A stretch of DNA of 18,581 nucleotides from Pirellulales bacterium (GCA_025924495.1 JAICIG010000120.1:1-18581), one strand, 5' to 3'. Positions 7,341-15,370 are shown, counted from the stretch's first letter. The notes: generated by a model not told the origin, from the sequence alone. A program made the numbers and translations.

Positions 7341-8597
7341 CTAGTGAGCGTGGCCGTTCAATCGCACCTGGCCGACAATCAACGAGGCGTTGTGGCCGCC
7401 AAAACCGAAGCTGTTCGACATCGCCGCCGTCAAGCGTCGCTCACGAGCCTTGTTGGGCGTGTAATCCAAGTCGCACTTCGGATCGGGTTCGTTGAGATTG
7501 ATAGTCGGCGGAATTAAGCTGTCGCGCAGCGCCAGCACCGCGAATATCAACTCCACGCCGCCGCTGGCGCCCAGCAGATGCCCTAACTGGCTCTTCGTGC
7601 TGGAGATGCTGACCTCGCGGGCTTTGTCCCCAAAGACCGATTTGATGGCGGCCGTTTCGGCCTGGTCGCCCAGAGGGGTACTCGTGCCATGAGCGTTGAT
7701 ATAGCCGATCTCTCCGGTGTTGACCTTGCCATCTTCCAACGCCCTGAGCATCGCCTTCGCGGCGCCGGTTCCATGTTCGTCAGGCTGTGTGATGTGGCTT
7801 CCATCAGCGCTCACGCCATAGCCGAGTAGTTCGGCATAAATCCTGGCTCCTCGGGCCTTCGCATGCTCGAGTTCCTCGAGGACCAGCAAGCCGGCGCCTT
7901 CGCTAAGCACGAATCCATCTCGATTGGCGTCGAAAGGTCGGCTGGCTCGCTGAGGATCGTCGTTGCGCTCGGAAAGCGCGCGCATGTTGGAGAAACCGCT
8001 TACGCCCATAGGCGTAAGCGCGGCTTCGGCGCCGCCGGTGACCATGATATCCGCGTCTTCGTATTGAATGGCCTTAAAGGCATCGCCAATGGCGTTGGCC
8101 GCACTGGCGCAAGCCGTAGCCACGGCAGCGCTCGGACCGCGCAGCCCGTACTGAATTGAAACATGCCCGCAAGCTGCGTTAAGCATCAGCTTGGGAATGG
8201 TGAAGGCCGAAACTTTGTCGGGTCCTTTTTCCAGCAGCCGCGAATGCTGGGTTTCGATCTCATTGAGGCCGCCGATGCCCGAACCGAGGATGACGCCGCA
8301 GCGATACGGGTCTTCCTTACCGAAATCGAGGCCCGAATCCTGCACCGCGTCGATAGCCGCCACCAGCGCGAACTGGGTGAAACGGTCGATCCGCTTGGCG
8401 TCCTTCGGGGTGATGTAACCTTCCGTCGACCAGTCACTGACTTCGCCGCCGAACTTCACCTTGAATTCGGTGGTGTCGAAGGCGCTGATGGCGCGGATGC
8501 CGCTTTCGCCGCGGCAAACCCGCTGCCAGAGATCTTCGACCTTGCGACTGAGCGACGTGACTGCGCCGAGCCCGGTTACGACTACGCGTCGTTTCAT
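7341..8597 (-). CDS. fabF: 3-oxoacyl-[acyl-carrier-protein] synthase II (KAS II)
   Basis: FabF extends the acyl chain by condensing malonyl-ACP with acyl-ACP in the cytoplasmic type II fatty acid synthase. The protein has 418 residues and no gaps against the family. The catalytic set is intact, and its numbering matches that known for E. coli FabF: Cys163 (VATACASAAN), His303 (INAHGTST), Lys335 and His340 (STKSQLGH), and Phe400 in the gating loop SFGFGGHN. The ATG follows the acpP stop by 36 nt, so the two genes are almost certainly co-transcribed. It provides the internal reference against which the degenerate ketosynthase at 4296-5621 was read. Confidence 0.97.
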   Translation of the reverse strand: MKRRVVVTGLGAVTSLSRKVEDLWQRVCRGESGIRAISAFDTTEFKVKFGGEVSDWSTEGYITPKDAKRIDRFTQFALVAAIDAVQDSGLDFGKEDPYRCGVILGSGIGGLNEIETQHSRLLEKGPDKVSAFTIPKLMLNAACGHVSIQYGLRGPSAAVATACASAANAIGDAFKAIQYEDADIMVTGGAEAALTPMGVSGFSNMRALSERNDDPQRASRPFDANRDGFVLSEGAGLLVLEELEHAKARGARIYAELLGYGVSADGSHITQPDEHGTGAAKAMLRALEDGKVNTGEIGYINAHGTSTPLGDQAETAAIKSVFGDKAREVSISSTKSQLGHLLGASGGVELIFAVLALRDSLIPPTINLNEPDPKCDLDYTPNKARERRLTAAMSNSFGFGGHNASLIVGQVRLNGHAH

Positions 8598-8633
8598 GGG
8601 AGCTCGTGGTGGGTTGCGAAAACTCGAGCCGAT

Positions 8634-8873
8634 TTAGCTCGCTTGCGATTTTTCAATGTAATCGATTGCTTGGCCAACCGTCTGGATTTTCTCGGCGGCA
8701 TCGTCAGGAATGTTAATGTCGAACTCTTCTTCGAGCTCCATCACCAGCTCGACGGTGTCGAGCGAGTCGGCGCCGAGGTCGTTGACAAATGAGGTCTCGG
8801 GCGTGACCTGGTCTTTGCTGACCCCCAGCTGCTCGGCCACGATATCGATCACGCGTTCTTTGACTGAGGCCAC
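8634..8873 (-). CDS. acpP: Acyl carrier protein
   Basis: This small acidic protein carries growing acyl chains on a phosphopantetheine arm. It has 79 residues, the usual size. The modification site is Ser37 in [19 protein letters not shown], and the C-terminal part ([19 protein letters not shown]) is typical. The GTG at 8873 is chosen because GGAGG lies 9 nt before it and the sequence then starts as other ACPs do ([17 protein letters not shown]). A GTG further out at 8894 would place the ribosome site inside the coding region. The gene is 36 nt upstream of fabF but 306 nt downstream of fabG. That gap holds a candidate promoter and an intrinsic-terminator hairpin, suggesting separate control of acpP-fabF. 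Confidence 0.97.
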   Translation of the reverse strand: MASVKERVIDIVAEQLGVSKDQVTPETSFVNDLGADSLDTVELVMELEEEFDINIPDDAAEKIQTVGQAIDYIEKSQAS

Positions 8874-8918
8874 CTGAACGGTCCTCCTCTGCACACCGAA
8901 ATAGGGAGATTGAATTTT

Positions 8919-8960
8919 AAAAAACTCCCCAAACGCTCAACATAGCGTTCTCCAGGGAGT
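8919..8960 (-). terminator. Intrinsic terminator or attenuator upstream of acpP
   Basis: On the minus strand ACTCCC pairs with GGGAGT and, inside it, AACGCT pairs with AGCGTT around a 6-nt loop, with a small asymmetric internal loop between the stems. A run of six T follows at once (plus 8919-8924). It ends 45 nt before the acpP start codon, which leaves little room for another promoter, so transcripts entering acpP probably must read through it. Confidence 0.6.
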
Positions 8961-9002
8961 AGGTAAATCCTACGAAAATAGAGGGTTCTCGCAAGACAGG
9001 AA

Positions 9003-9031
9003 GGTATAGCGACTTTTCCGGGCGCTGTCTA
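9003..9031 (-). promoter_or_regulatory. Candidate acpP promoter
   Basis: On the minus strand TAGACA (plus 9026-9031, 5 of 6) is 17 nt from TATACC (plus 9003-9008, 4 of 6). The predicted start is near 8996, giving a leader of about 120 nt that contains the terminator-like hairpin at 8919-8960. Confidence 0.42.
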
Positions 9032-9179
9032 TATCTAACTTCGTCGTTCTGCCTTGCGATTTGCCCGGAGCTTCAACCGGTCGGGCCGTAAATTGCGGAA
9101 GACTTTTTCAAGCGGAATGAAACTCCGAGCTCACCATGAGAGCACCGGCATCTTTAGGGGCCGGGCAGGCTGCGGGCGT

Positions 9180-9950
9180 CTATGCCGTCAATCCTCCGTC
9201 GACGGTCAATACCTGACCAGTTATGTACGCCGAGCCGGGCGCTGCCAGGAACAAGACCGCATCGGCGATTTCCTGGGGCAACCCAAGACGCTTAGCCGGA
9301 ATGCGAGTCTTGACCTCGCCCAGGATGCTCTCGCCCAGTGCGCCGGTCATTTCCGTCTCGATGAAGCCGGGCGCCACTGCATTGACCGTCACTTTGCGGC
9401 CTGCCAGCTCGCGCGCCACGGTGCGCGTCATGCCGATCAACCCCGCCTTGGAAGCCGAATAGTTCGCCTGGCCGGGATTGCCCATCAGACCCGAGACGCT
9501 GGCGATATTGATGATGCGTCCATAGCGAGCTTGCAGCATGGGCCGCGTCGCCGCGCGGATGAACAAAAAGGCGCCTCGCAGGTTGGTGTTGATGACGTCG
9601 TCCCATTGATCGTCCTGCATCCGCGGAATCAACGTATCGCGCGTGATGCCGGCGTTATTGACCAAAATGTCGAGCTTTTGCCATTTTTCCAGCACCGCGT
9701 CAACGACTTGCTGAACGCTCTCGCCGGCTGTCACATCGCACTCGAAACACTCGGCGGTCCCGCCGGCGGCTACAATCTCTTTCGCCGTCTGTTCGAGTTT
9801 TTCGCGATTGCGCGCTACGCACGCTACCTTGGCGCCGGCCTTGCCCAAAGCGACAGCAATCGCCTGACCCAGGCCACGCGAGGCGCCCGTGACCAAGGCG
9901 ACTTGCCCGGTCAAATCCACGTTGAATCGACTATTTGAATCCTGTGCCAT
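9180..9950 (-). CDS. fabG: 3-oxoacyl-[acyl-carrier-protein] reductase
   Basis: FabG performs the first reduction of each elongation cycle, using NADPH to turn beta-ketoacyl-ACP into beta-hydroxyacyl-ACP. The 256-residue protein is a classical short-chain dehydrogenase: cofactor motif TGASRGLG at 21-28, NNAG at 98-101, and the catalytic tetrad Asn123, Ser151 (IASVSG), Tyr164 and Lys168 (YSASK). PGFIETEM and the C-terminal YITGQVLTVDGG are FabG hallmarks. The ATG at 9950 is preferred over a GTG 36 nt upstream: MAQDSNSRFNVDLTGQVALV is a normal beginning and AAGGA lies about 10 nt before it. It follows fabD by 78 nt. Confidence 0.96.
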   Translation of the reverse strand: MAQDSNSRFNVDLTGQVALVTGASRGLGQAIAVALGKAGAKVACVARNREKLEQTAKEIVAAGGTAECFECDVTAGESVQQVVDAVLEKWQKLDILVNNAGITRDTLIPRMQDDQWDDVINTNLRGAFLFIRAATRPMLQARYGRIINIASVSGLMGNPGQANYSASKAGLIGMTRTVARELAGRKVTVNAVAPGFIETEMTGALGESILGEVKTRIPAKRLGLPQEIADAVLFLAAPGSAYITGQVLTVDGGLTA

Positions 9951-10028
9951 GCCATCCCAATCCTTGTTCGCCCCGACCAGTCCCACACGAGCGACTCTTG
10001 CTTAAAGCCGCGGCGGGCCCGGAAACGT

Positions 10029-10937
10029 CTATCCCATGACCCCTTCGCAGGTCGCCTTGCGATCGATGCGTTTCAGCAGACCGCGCAGCACTCGTCCCGG
10101 ACCAACCTCGTAAAATTGGTCGTACCCAGCCGCGAGCAAGTATCGGATCGAATCTTCCCAGCGGACGGGAGAGACGACCTGTTTGACCAGCAGTTGCCGG
10201 ATTTCCTCGGGATCGTCGTGCGGAACCGCGTCAACATTGGAAACGACGGGGATCCGCGGCCGAGCCAGTGTCGCGCTGGCCAGCGCACTGGAGAGCTTGG
10301 CGACCGCCGGCTCCATAATCGGCGTGTGAAACGCCCCGGCCACGGCCAGAGGCATTGCCTTCATCGCTCCTGCCCCTTCCGCCATCTGGGCGGCACGCTC
10401 GCAGGCATCCTTGTGGCCCGAGATGGCCAGATTGCCGGGGCAGAGGAAATTGGCGATCTGCAGAATTTGTCCGCCGCGCGCCTGATCGCACAAGGCTTCA
10501 ACCTTGTCGCGTTCCAGCCCCAAAATGCTGACCATGCCGCTGGGGGTGGCATCGGCCGCGGCTTGCATGGCTTGCCCGCGCTGCTGCACCAACCGCAAGC
10601 CCGAGTCGAAGTCGAGCACGTCGGCAAACGCCAGCGCCGTGTATTCGCCGAGGCTGAGCCCCGCCGCGCCGGCACATGACTCCACGACTTCCGGCGATTG
10701 CTCGCGCAGCTTTTCGAGCGCCGCCAGGCTGGTGACGAACAGCGCCGGCTGGCTATGAACCGTGGAATCCAGCTCTTCGGCCGGCCCCTCGAAGCAGAGT
10801 TTCGCCAGATCGTAGCCAAGAATCTCGTTGGCTCGCTCGAAGAGCCGCCGAGCAGCAGGCAAGGAATCCGCCAATTCGCGGCCCATGCCTACGAATTGCG
10901 CCCCTTGACCGGGAAAGAGAAAAGCAGTCTTAGTCAC
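10029..10937 (-). CDS. fabD: Malonyl-CoA:ACP transacylase
   Basis: FabD moves malonate from CoA to acyl carrier protein, feeding chain extension. In the 302-residue protein the oxyanion-loop motif FPGQGAQ is at the N-terminus, the nucleophile is Ser95 in GLSLGEYTAL, and the catalytic histidine is His204 in GAFHTPIM. Leu replaces the His found before Ser in the E. coli enzyme (GHSLGE); plant plastid enzymes have the same GLSLGEYTA form, so this is a known variant. The GTG at 10937 is chosen because GGAG lies 8 nt upstream and TKTAFLFPGQG is the usual beginning; a TTG seven codons earlier has a poorer ribosome site. It lies 36 nt after rpmF, in the same unit. Confidence 0.95.
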   Translation of the reverse strand: MTKTAFLFPGQGAQFVGMGRELADSLPAARRLFERANEILGYDLAKLCFEGPAEELDSTVHSQPALFVTSLAALEKLREQSPEVVESCAGAAGLSLGEYTALAFADVLDFDSGLRLVQQRGQAMQAAADATPSGMVSILGLERDKVEALCDQARGGQILQIANFLCPGNLAISGHKDACERAAQMAEGAGAMKAMPLAVAGAFHTPIMEPAVAKLSSALASATLARPRIPVVSNVDAVPHDDPEEIRQLLVKQVVSPVRWEDSIRYLLAAGYDQFYEVGPGRVLRGLLKRIDRKATCEGVMG

Positions 10938-10973
10938 GTGAATGCTCCGGCCGGGCAAGGCAATCTTCGTGAC

Positions 10974-11153
10974 TTACTCGGTCACCTCGACCACGATGCG
11001 ACCCATGTAGTAGCCGCAATTGGGGCAAACCACGTGCGCCGGCCGCGCAGTGCTGCACTGCGGGCAGTAGAGCAACTGCTTGGGGGTCTTAAAATCGTGG
11101 GCCCGGCGACTGCCGGTGCGGGCATTGGAATGTTTGCGCTTGGGTACTGCCAT
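10974..11153 (-). CDS. rpmF: 50S ribosomal protein bL32
   Basis: bL32 is a small zinc-ribbon protein of the large ribosomal subunit. The 59 residues open with AVPKRKHSNARTGSRRAH, typical of the family, and carry four cysteines, Cys30, Cys33, Cys43 and Cys46, as two CxxC pairs. This is the zinc-binding form. The ATG at 11153 is chosen over an alternative seven codons back because AVPKRK is the normal N-terminus. It heads the fatty-acid cluster, as rpmF does in many bacteria, though here fabD follows directly where plsX and fabH often lie. A good promoter sits about 65 nt upstream. Confidence 0.97.
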   Translation of the reverse strand: MAVPKRKHSNARTGSRRAHDFKTPKQLLYCPQCSTARPAHVVCPNCGYYMGRIVVEVTE

Positions 11154-11173
11154 GATCGGTGACTCTGCCAATT

Positions 11174-11194
11174 GCCGGCGGGATTCCTACCGGC
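11174..11194 (-). other. Stem-loop in the rpmF leader
   Basis: On the minus strand GCCGG pairs with CCGGC, and inside these GG pairs with CC around a 3-nt loop, ending 20 nt before the rpmF ATG. It lies wholly within the predicted leader. Ribosomal-protein leaders are often structured for feedback control; whether this one is cannot be told here. Confidence 0.35.
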
Positions 11195-11222
11195 TAAGGT
11201 TTCGCTCAAATGGAAACCACCG

Positions 11223-11251
11223 ATCGTAGAAATCAGGCGTCTGGCTGTCAA
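11223..11251 (-). promoter_or_regulatory. Promoter of the rpmF-fab cluster
   Basis: On the minus strand a perfect -35 TTGACA (plus 11246-11251) is 17 nt from -10 TACGAT (plus 11223-11228, 4 of 6). Transcription would start near 11216, about 63 nt upstream of rpmF. An 8-bp inverted repeat (plus 11154-11161 and 11218-11225) reaches from the -10 to the base next to the start codon. Confidence 0.55.
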
Positions 11252-11370
11252 GCGGGGCTCACCGCCATCCGCGGCAAGCCTCTGACCTCGTTGGAGCGTG
11301 AGGCGAGAGTCAATCGCGTGCCACACGACTTTATATCGTCGGCCGGCCGCACATAATTCCAGCGGTTGAG

Positions 11371-12297
11371 TTATTGGTCCACCTCGGCGGTTTCCGCATC
11401 GGCCGCGCGGAAATGGGAACCCGTCTCGGAACCGGCGCCTCGCGACAGTTGCCGCTCGAGGATGGCTTCCTGGATCGCTTCCTCGTCATCCAGCATGCGG
11501 GCGAGGTATTCGCTAAGCTCGCGATGCACTGCTGCGGTTTGCGTCACGACCAGGCTCGCGCTGCGGGCATACGGCTGCATTTTTCCCTCGCCTCCGGCAA
11601 CGCTCCAGGACTCGGGTGAAACCTGCGTCTCAATCCCTCGCATCAGCGGGTCAAAGTCGAGTTTTAGATATCCGTGTTTCTTCGAAGGCGAGACTAAGCC
11701 CGCGACGTTGTATACGCACGTAGAGTACTCTGCCTGCAGGCGAGCCTGCTCATCGACTGGCTTAATGGTCAGTTCAATCCAATGCGAAGCGGTCCCTTTC
11801 GCGGCGGCCGCTAACACGATCGTTGCCTCCTTGCCAAAAGCAACCGTTCCCAGATAGCGTCCGCTGCTGCTGAGAAGTTCGCGATCCGCGAGATCGGCTG
11901 ACAAGTCGCAATGACAATAAGCCACGTCCGCGTCGAGGCGAACTTGATTGGCACTCTTGGGGTCGACCTTTACCTTAATCTGGTGACCAATCTGAACCGT
12001 TTTCGTGCCCTGCTCGCCGGGGACATTCAGGCTGAGGCTGTCCAACTCGGCCACGCCGCCGGAGGTTTTCAAGCGGATCCGCACAGGAATGACGGTTTCT
12101 TTCCCCGCCGGAACCACCACAACGATCAGTCGGCGGTCCTGGCCAGGTTCAAAAACTTTGCAGCTCACAACATATCCGGTTGTTTGGTTTCCGGTCGTTT
12201 GATCGCAATTCAGCTTCGCCCCTTCCTCCGCCGCGGCCCAGGGCGGAACGAACAGCACCGCAACTAACGCCGCAGACCGCAACCACAGGCTCCGCAT
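11371..12297 (-). CDS. Exported protein of unknown function with a secretin-type short domain
   Basis: I do not recognise a named family. The 308-residue protein starts with a clear signal peptide (about 1-23: LRSAALVAVLFVPPWAAA, then EEG). The middle is beta-rich and includes AELDSLSLNVPG and a CHC motif (Cys128, Cys130); five cysteines in all follow the signal. Near the C-terminus, about 222-271, the pattern IETQVSPESWSVAGGEGK then ASLVVTQTAAVHRELSEYL resembles the short STN/N0-type domain seen in many planctomycete exported proteins. An acidic, probably helical tail follows. The ATG at 12297 is chosen over a frame extending 58 codons further because AAGGAG lies 7 nt upstream and the signal peptide begins there. 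It lies between alaS and rpmF with gaps of 264 and 217 nt. Confidence 0.72.
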   Translation of the reverse strand: MRSLWLRSAALVAVLFVPPWAAAEEGAKLNCDQTTGNQTTGYVVSCKVFEPGQDRRLIVVVVPAGKETVIPVRIRLKTSGGVAELDSLSLNVPGEQGTKTVQIGHQIKVKVDPKSANQVRLDADVAYCHCDLSADLADRELLSSSGRYLGTVAFGKEATIVLAAAAKGTASHWIELTIKPVDEQARLQAEYSTCVYNVAGLVSPSKKHGYLKLDFDPLMRGIETQVSPESWSVAGGEGKMQPYARSASLVVTQTAAVHRELSEYLARMLDDEEAIQEAILERQLSRGAGSETGSHFRAADAETAEVDQ

Positions 12298-12355
12298 GGC
12301 AGACTCCTTTGGGCAAGCGTGACACAGCCGAACCGGCGCCGCCGGCAAGAAATGG

Positions 12356-12378
12356 CCGCGATTGAAGCAAATTCGCGG
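12356..12378. repeat. 6-bp inverted repeat upstream of the exported-protein gene
   Basis: CCGCGA (12356-12361) and TCGCGG (12373-12378) form a dyad with an 11-nt centre, 58 nt upstream of the ATG at 12297. No promoter was convincing around it. It could be an operator or chance. Confidence 0.25.
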
Positions 12379-12561
12379 CTCCGCGCGAAGGCCGATATCG
12401 CGCGGCTTTGCCAGAGATTCAGCGGGATCTACGCGATCTCTGAGGGTCGTGGGGCGTAGCACGAAGGCCAACGACGCACTTGCGGTGCGCGAAGCGACCT
12501 GGATCGTCTTTCCGCAGCGCGCGGCAGCCTGGATACCGGATAGGACCGAGCACGGCGACAG

Positions 12562-15177
12562 CTACTTGCCCAGCAGTGTTTGCATGCTGGCACGGGCCTC
12601 GTCGAGTGCGGCGGGGAGCTTTTCAGGATGCTTGCCGCCGGCCTGCGCCATGTCGGCTCGGCCGCCGCCGCTGCCTCCTACGGCTTTCGAGGCCGTGCGG
12701 ACCCATTCGCCCGCATTGAGACCCTTGCCCTCCAGGTCACGGGTGATGCCGGCAACGAGCACGACTTTGTCTTCGCCGCGACTGGCCAAAAGCACCGCCG
12801 CCGAGCCGGCCTTGCGGCGCAGTTGATCAATCAGCTGCCGGATGGCGTCGGGAGTTCCGCCAGGAATTTCCGCCACAATCAATTTGGCGCCGCCGACTTC
12901 GCTGGCTTGCGACAAAAGCTCATCGGCCGAGACGCCGCTGGCGGCGCCCCCGGCGGAGACTTGCTTCTTCAACTCACGGACTTCCTTGACCAAAGCCGCC
13001 ACTCGTTCCGGCGCGTCATTGGGCGGCACGCGCAAAACGGCGGCCACATCAGCCAAAGCCTGCTCATTACGGCGCACTCGTTCCAACGCAGCCGCGCCGG
13101 TGACGGCAATCACGCGACGCGTGCCGGCGGCGACGCTTTCTTCGCCGATAATCTTGAACAACCCGACCTGGCCGGTGCTATCGAGATGCGTGCCGCCGCA
13201 GAGTTCCTTGCTGAACTCGCCCATCGAAACCATTCGCACCATGTCTGGGTATTTCTCGCCGAACAGCATCATCGCTCCCGCCTTACGCGCCTCGGCGATC
13301 GGCAGCGTAGACCAACGCACGGGATCGGCGGCCGCCACGCGCTCGTTGACCTCGTCCTCGATCTTGGCAAGTTCGTCTCGCGAGACCGAATGTGGATTGG
13401 TGAAGTCAAACCGCAACCAGTCGCGATCGACCTTCGAACCCTGCTGCTGGGCGTGACGCCCCAAGTGCTTCTGCAAAGCGTAATGCAAAATGTGGGTGGC
13501 CGAGTGAGCGCGGCGAATGCCCTGCCGACGTTCCACGTCGACGTTGGCGGTGACGGTCGCGCCTTGCTTGATCACGCCTTGGCGCAGGTGTCCGCGGTGC
13601 AGGATGAAGCCGCCTTCCTTTTGCGTATCAATCACTTGAAAGCGGAAACCGTCGCCGAGGATTTCGCCCGTATCGCCTACCTGGCCGCCGCTCTCGCCGT
13701 AGAACGGCGTTTTGTCGAGCACGACGACGATCGGGTCTTGATGATCGACCTCGTCGACCTGGTCGCAGAGTCGATCATGCGCGATCAGGCCCACGATCTT
13801 GGCCGAAGCAGAAGCCATCTCGTAGCCGACGAACTCGGTGCCGTGCATGGCCTTCTTCAGACCGTCGAGCGGCCCCGATTTGAACAGTTCGATCTTGCGT
13901 TCGGAGCCCGACTCTTTGCCGTGCTCTTTCATCGCTTCGTCATAACCGGCCCAATCGAACGTGAAATTGTGTTCCGCCGCCAGCGTTTCGAACAACTCAG
14001 GCGGAAAGCCGTGTGTGGTGTACATGTCGGCTGCTTCGCCGCCAGAGACCATCATCCGGCCTTCGCTCTTCATGGCCTGAAAGATCTTGTTAATCCGCTC
14101 GAGACCGCCGTCGATGGTAGAAAAGAAGTTATCTTCCTCCTTCTCGATCACCTGGCTGACGCGTTCAATCGTCTCCCCCAGTTCCGGATAGGGCTGTTTC
14201 ATGGCAGCCGCCACCGCGGGCACGAGCCGGTAGAGGAACGGCTGTTGCAATCCCATCTGCCGCCCATCGAGCACAGCGCGCCTGAGCAACCGCTTGATGA
14301 CGTATCTCTCTTTCTTGGCGCCTGGATAAACCTCTTCGTGAATCGCGAAGGCGCAAGCTCGGACATGATCAGTAATCCGTCTCAGCCGTCGCCCATTGTC
14401 GCTGGCCGGATCGTACTTGACCTTGGCTACCTGGGCGGCGGCTTCCACGATCGGCCGCAGAATATCGATGTGAAAGTTGCTGTCGACGCCTTGCAACACG
14501 GCCGCGGTGCGCTCCAGGCCCATGCCGGTGTCGATGTTCTTGCTGGGCAGCGGCCGCAAGTTGTTAGGGGGATCGCCCACGCGGTTGAACTGAGTGAATA
14601 CCAGATTCCAGATCTCGACCGACCCGCCGGTATCAGGATGAAAGAAAATCTCGCTGCACGGCCCGCAAACGCCGTCAGGCCCCTGGCTGGGGGCTCCGGC
14701 CGGCCAGAAGTTGTCGTTTTCGCCCATCCGTTCGATGCGATCCGGCGACAGCTTGATGTCGCGAGTCCAGATCTCGGCTGCCTCGTCGTCATCCAGGTAA
14801 ACCGAGACGGTCAGCCGGTCAGCCGGCAATCCCAGCCACTTTTTACTCGTCAGAAATTCCCAGGCCCAGTTGATCGCTTCGCGCTTGAAGTAGTCGCCGA
14901 AGCTGAAATTGCCGAGCATCTCGAAGAACGTATGGTGGTATGCCGTACGGCCGACATTGTCTATGTCACCGGTTCGCAAACATTTCTGGCAGGTCGTGGC
15001 GCGGGTGAAGTCGAGCTTGCACTTGCCGAGAAAGTGGTCCTTAAACTGATTCATGCCGGCCGGCGTGAACAATACCGACGGGTCCCAACGCGGCACAAGC
15101 ACGTCGCTCGGACGACGCACACATCCTTTGGACTCGAAGAAGGAGAGATATTTTTCGCGGAGTTCGTCCGTTTTCAT
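12562..15177 (-). CDS. alaS: Alanine--tRNA ligase
   Basis: AlaRS charges tRNA-Ala and removes mischarged Ser and Gly. The 871-residue protein is full length. The class II catalytic domain starts at the N-terminus (LFTPAGMNQFKDHFLG, then CLRTGDIDNVGRTAYHHTFF and MLGNFSFGDYFK). The editing domain has the zinc-binding HxxxH (His558, His562) and CxxxH (Cys660, His664 in CGGTH). The C-terminal oligomerisation domain ends with the usual glycine-rich segment (GGSGGGRADMAQAGG). The ATG at 15177 is chosen because KTDELREKYLSFFESKG is the standard start, with AAGAG about 10 nt upstream; nine codons further out lack support. No T-box leader was seen. It follows the HtrA-type gene by 191 nt. Confidence 0.97.
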   Translation of the reverse strand: MKTDELREKYLSFFESKGCVRRPSDVLVPRWDPSVLFTPAGMNQFKDHFLGKCKLDFTRATTCQKCLRTGDIDNVGRTAYHHTFFEMLGNFSFGDYFKREAINWAWEFLTSKKWLGLPADRLTVSVYLDDDEAAEIWTRDIKLSPDRIERMGENDNFWPAGAPSQGPDGVCGPCSEIFFHPDTGGSVEIWNLVFTQFNRVGDPPNNLRPLPSKNIDTGMGLERTAAVLQGVDSNFHIDILRPIVEAAAQVAKVKYDPASDNGRRLRRITDHVRACAFAIHEEVYPGAKKERYVIKRLLRRAVLDGRQMGLQQPFLYRLVPAVAAAMKQPYPELGETIERVSQVIEKEEDNFFSTIDGGLERINKIFQAMKSEGRMMVSGGEAADMYTTHGFPPELFETLAAEHNFTFDWAGYDEAMKEHGKESGSERKIELFKSGPLDGLKKAMHGTEFVGYEMASASAKIVGLIAHDRLCDQVDEVDHQDPIVVVLDKTPFYGESGGQVGDTGEILGDGFRFQVIDTQKEGGFILHRGHLRQGVIKQGATVTANVDVERRQGIRRAHSATHILHYALQKHLGRHAQQQGSKVDRDWLRFDFTNPHSVSRDELAKIEDEVNERVAAADPVRWSTLPIAEARKAGAMMLFGEKYPDMVRMVSMGEFSKELCGGTHLDSTGQVGLFKIIGEESVAAGTRRVIAVTGAAALERVRRNEQALADVAAVLRVPPNDAPERVAALVKEVRELKKQVSAGGAASGVSADELLSQASEVGGAKLIVAEIPGGTPDAIRQLIDQLRRKAGSAAVLLASRGEDKVVLVAGITRDLEGKGLNAGEWVRTASKAVGGSGGGRADMAQAGGKHPEKLPAALDEARASMQTLLGK

Positions 15178-15212
15178 GGCTCTTGTGCGAGACTCGGGGG
15201 ACACGAGAAGAT

Positions 15213-15226
15213 GGGCCTTTTGGCCC
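15213..15226. repeat. Short palindromic stem-loop in the alaS upstream region
   Basis: GGGCC and GGCCC flank TTTT, giving a 5-bp stem with a 4-nt loop, 36 nt before the alaS ATG. No T-tract follows on the minus strand. Function unknown. Confidence 0.25.
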
Positions 15227-15355
15227 GATTAAACCGCTGATGATAGCGGGACGCTCGATTGGCGACTAGCCGACCTGCAAGCAAGACGCGGCTTGGCGCC
15301 AGGCGGGAGCATGCCGGATTAAATGCGCCTTCGCGAATCGTGGCGCTTCCCTGAC

Positions 15356-15370
15356 AGCTGCCAGGCAGCT
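15356..15370 (-). other. 6-bp hairpin overlapping the stop codon of the HtrA-type gene
   Basis: AGCTGC and GCAGCT enclose a 3-nt loop, and one arm overlaps the stop codon of the protease gene. No T-run follows. It could be a transcript-end or mRNA-stability structure. Confidence 0.35.

Larger units (their letters stand above)
8874..9179. other. 306-nt gap between fabG and acpP
   Basis: No gene is supported. The half nearest acpP carries a candidate promoter (9003-9031) and a terminator-like hairpin (8919-8960). The half nearest fabG (about 9032-9179) shows only short weak stems and no clear terminator. The gap is large for an otherwise compact cluster, whose other gaps are 36-78 nt. Confidence 0.6.

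Noticed and set aside
9054..9938. Plus-strand reading frame of 294 codons opposite fabG
   Set aside because: Antisense shadow of an intact fabG with all catalytic residues; no ribosome site or domain.
12580..15240. An uninterrupted plus-strand reading frame of 886 codons opposite alaS
   Set aside because: It mirrors the codon pattern of alaS, a common effect in GC-rich genes. Its translation shows no recognisable domain, while alaS on the other strand is complete with all motifs.
15178..15368. Riboswitch or T-box leader upstream of alaS
   Set aside because: Only a 5-bp stem and no terminator are visible in 191 nt; no T-box-like conserved sequence was found by eye.
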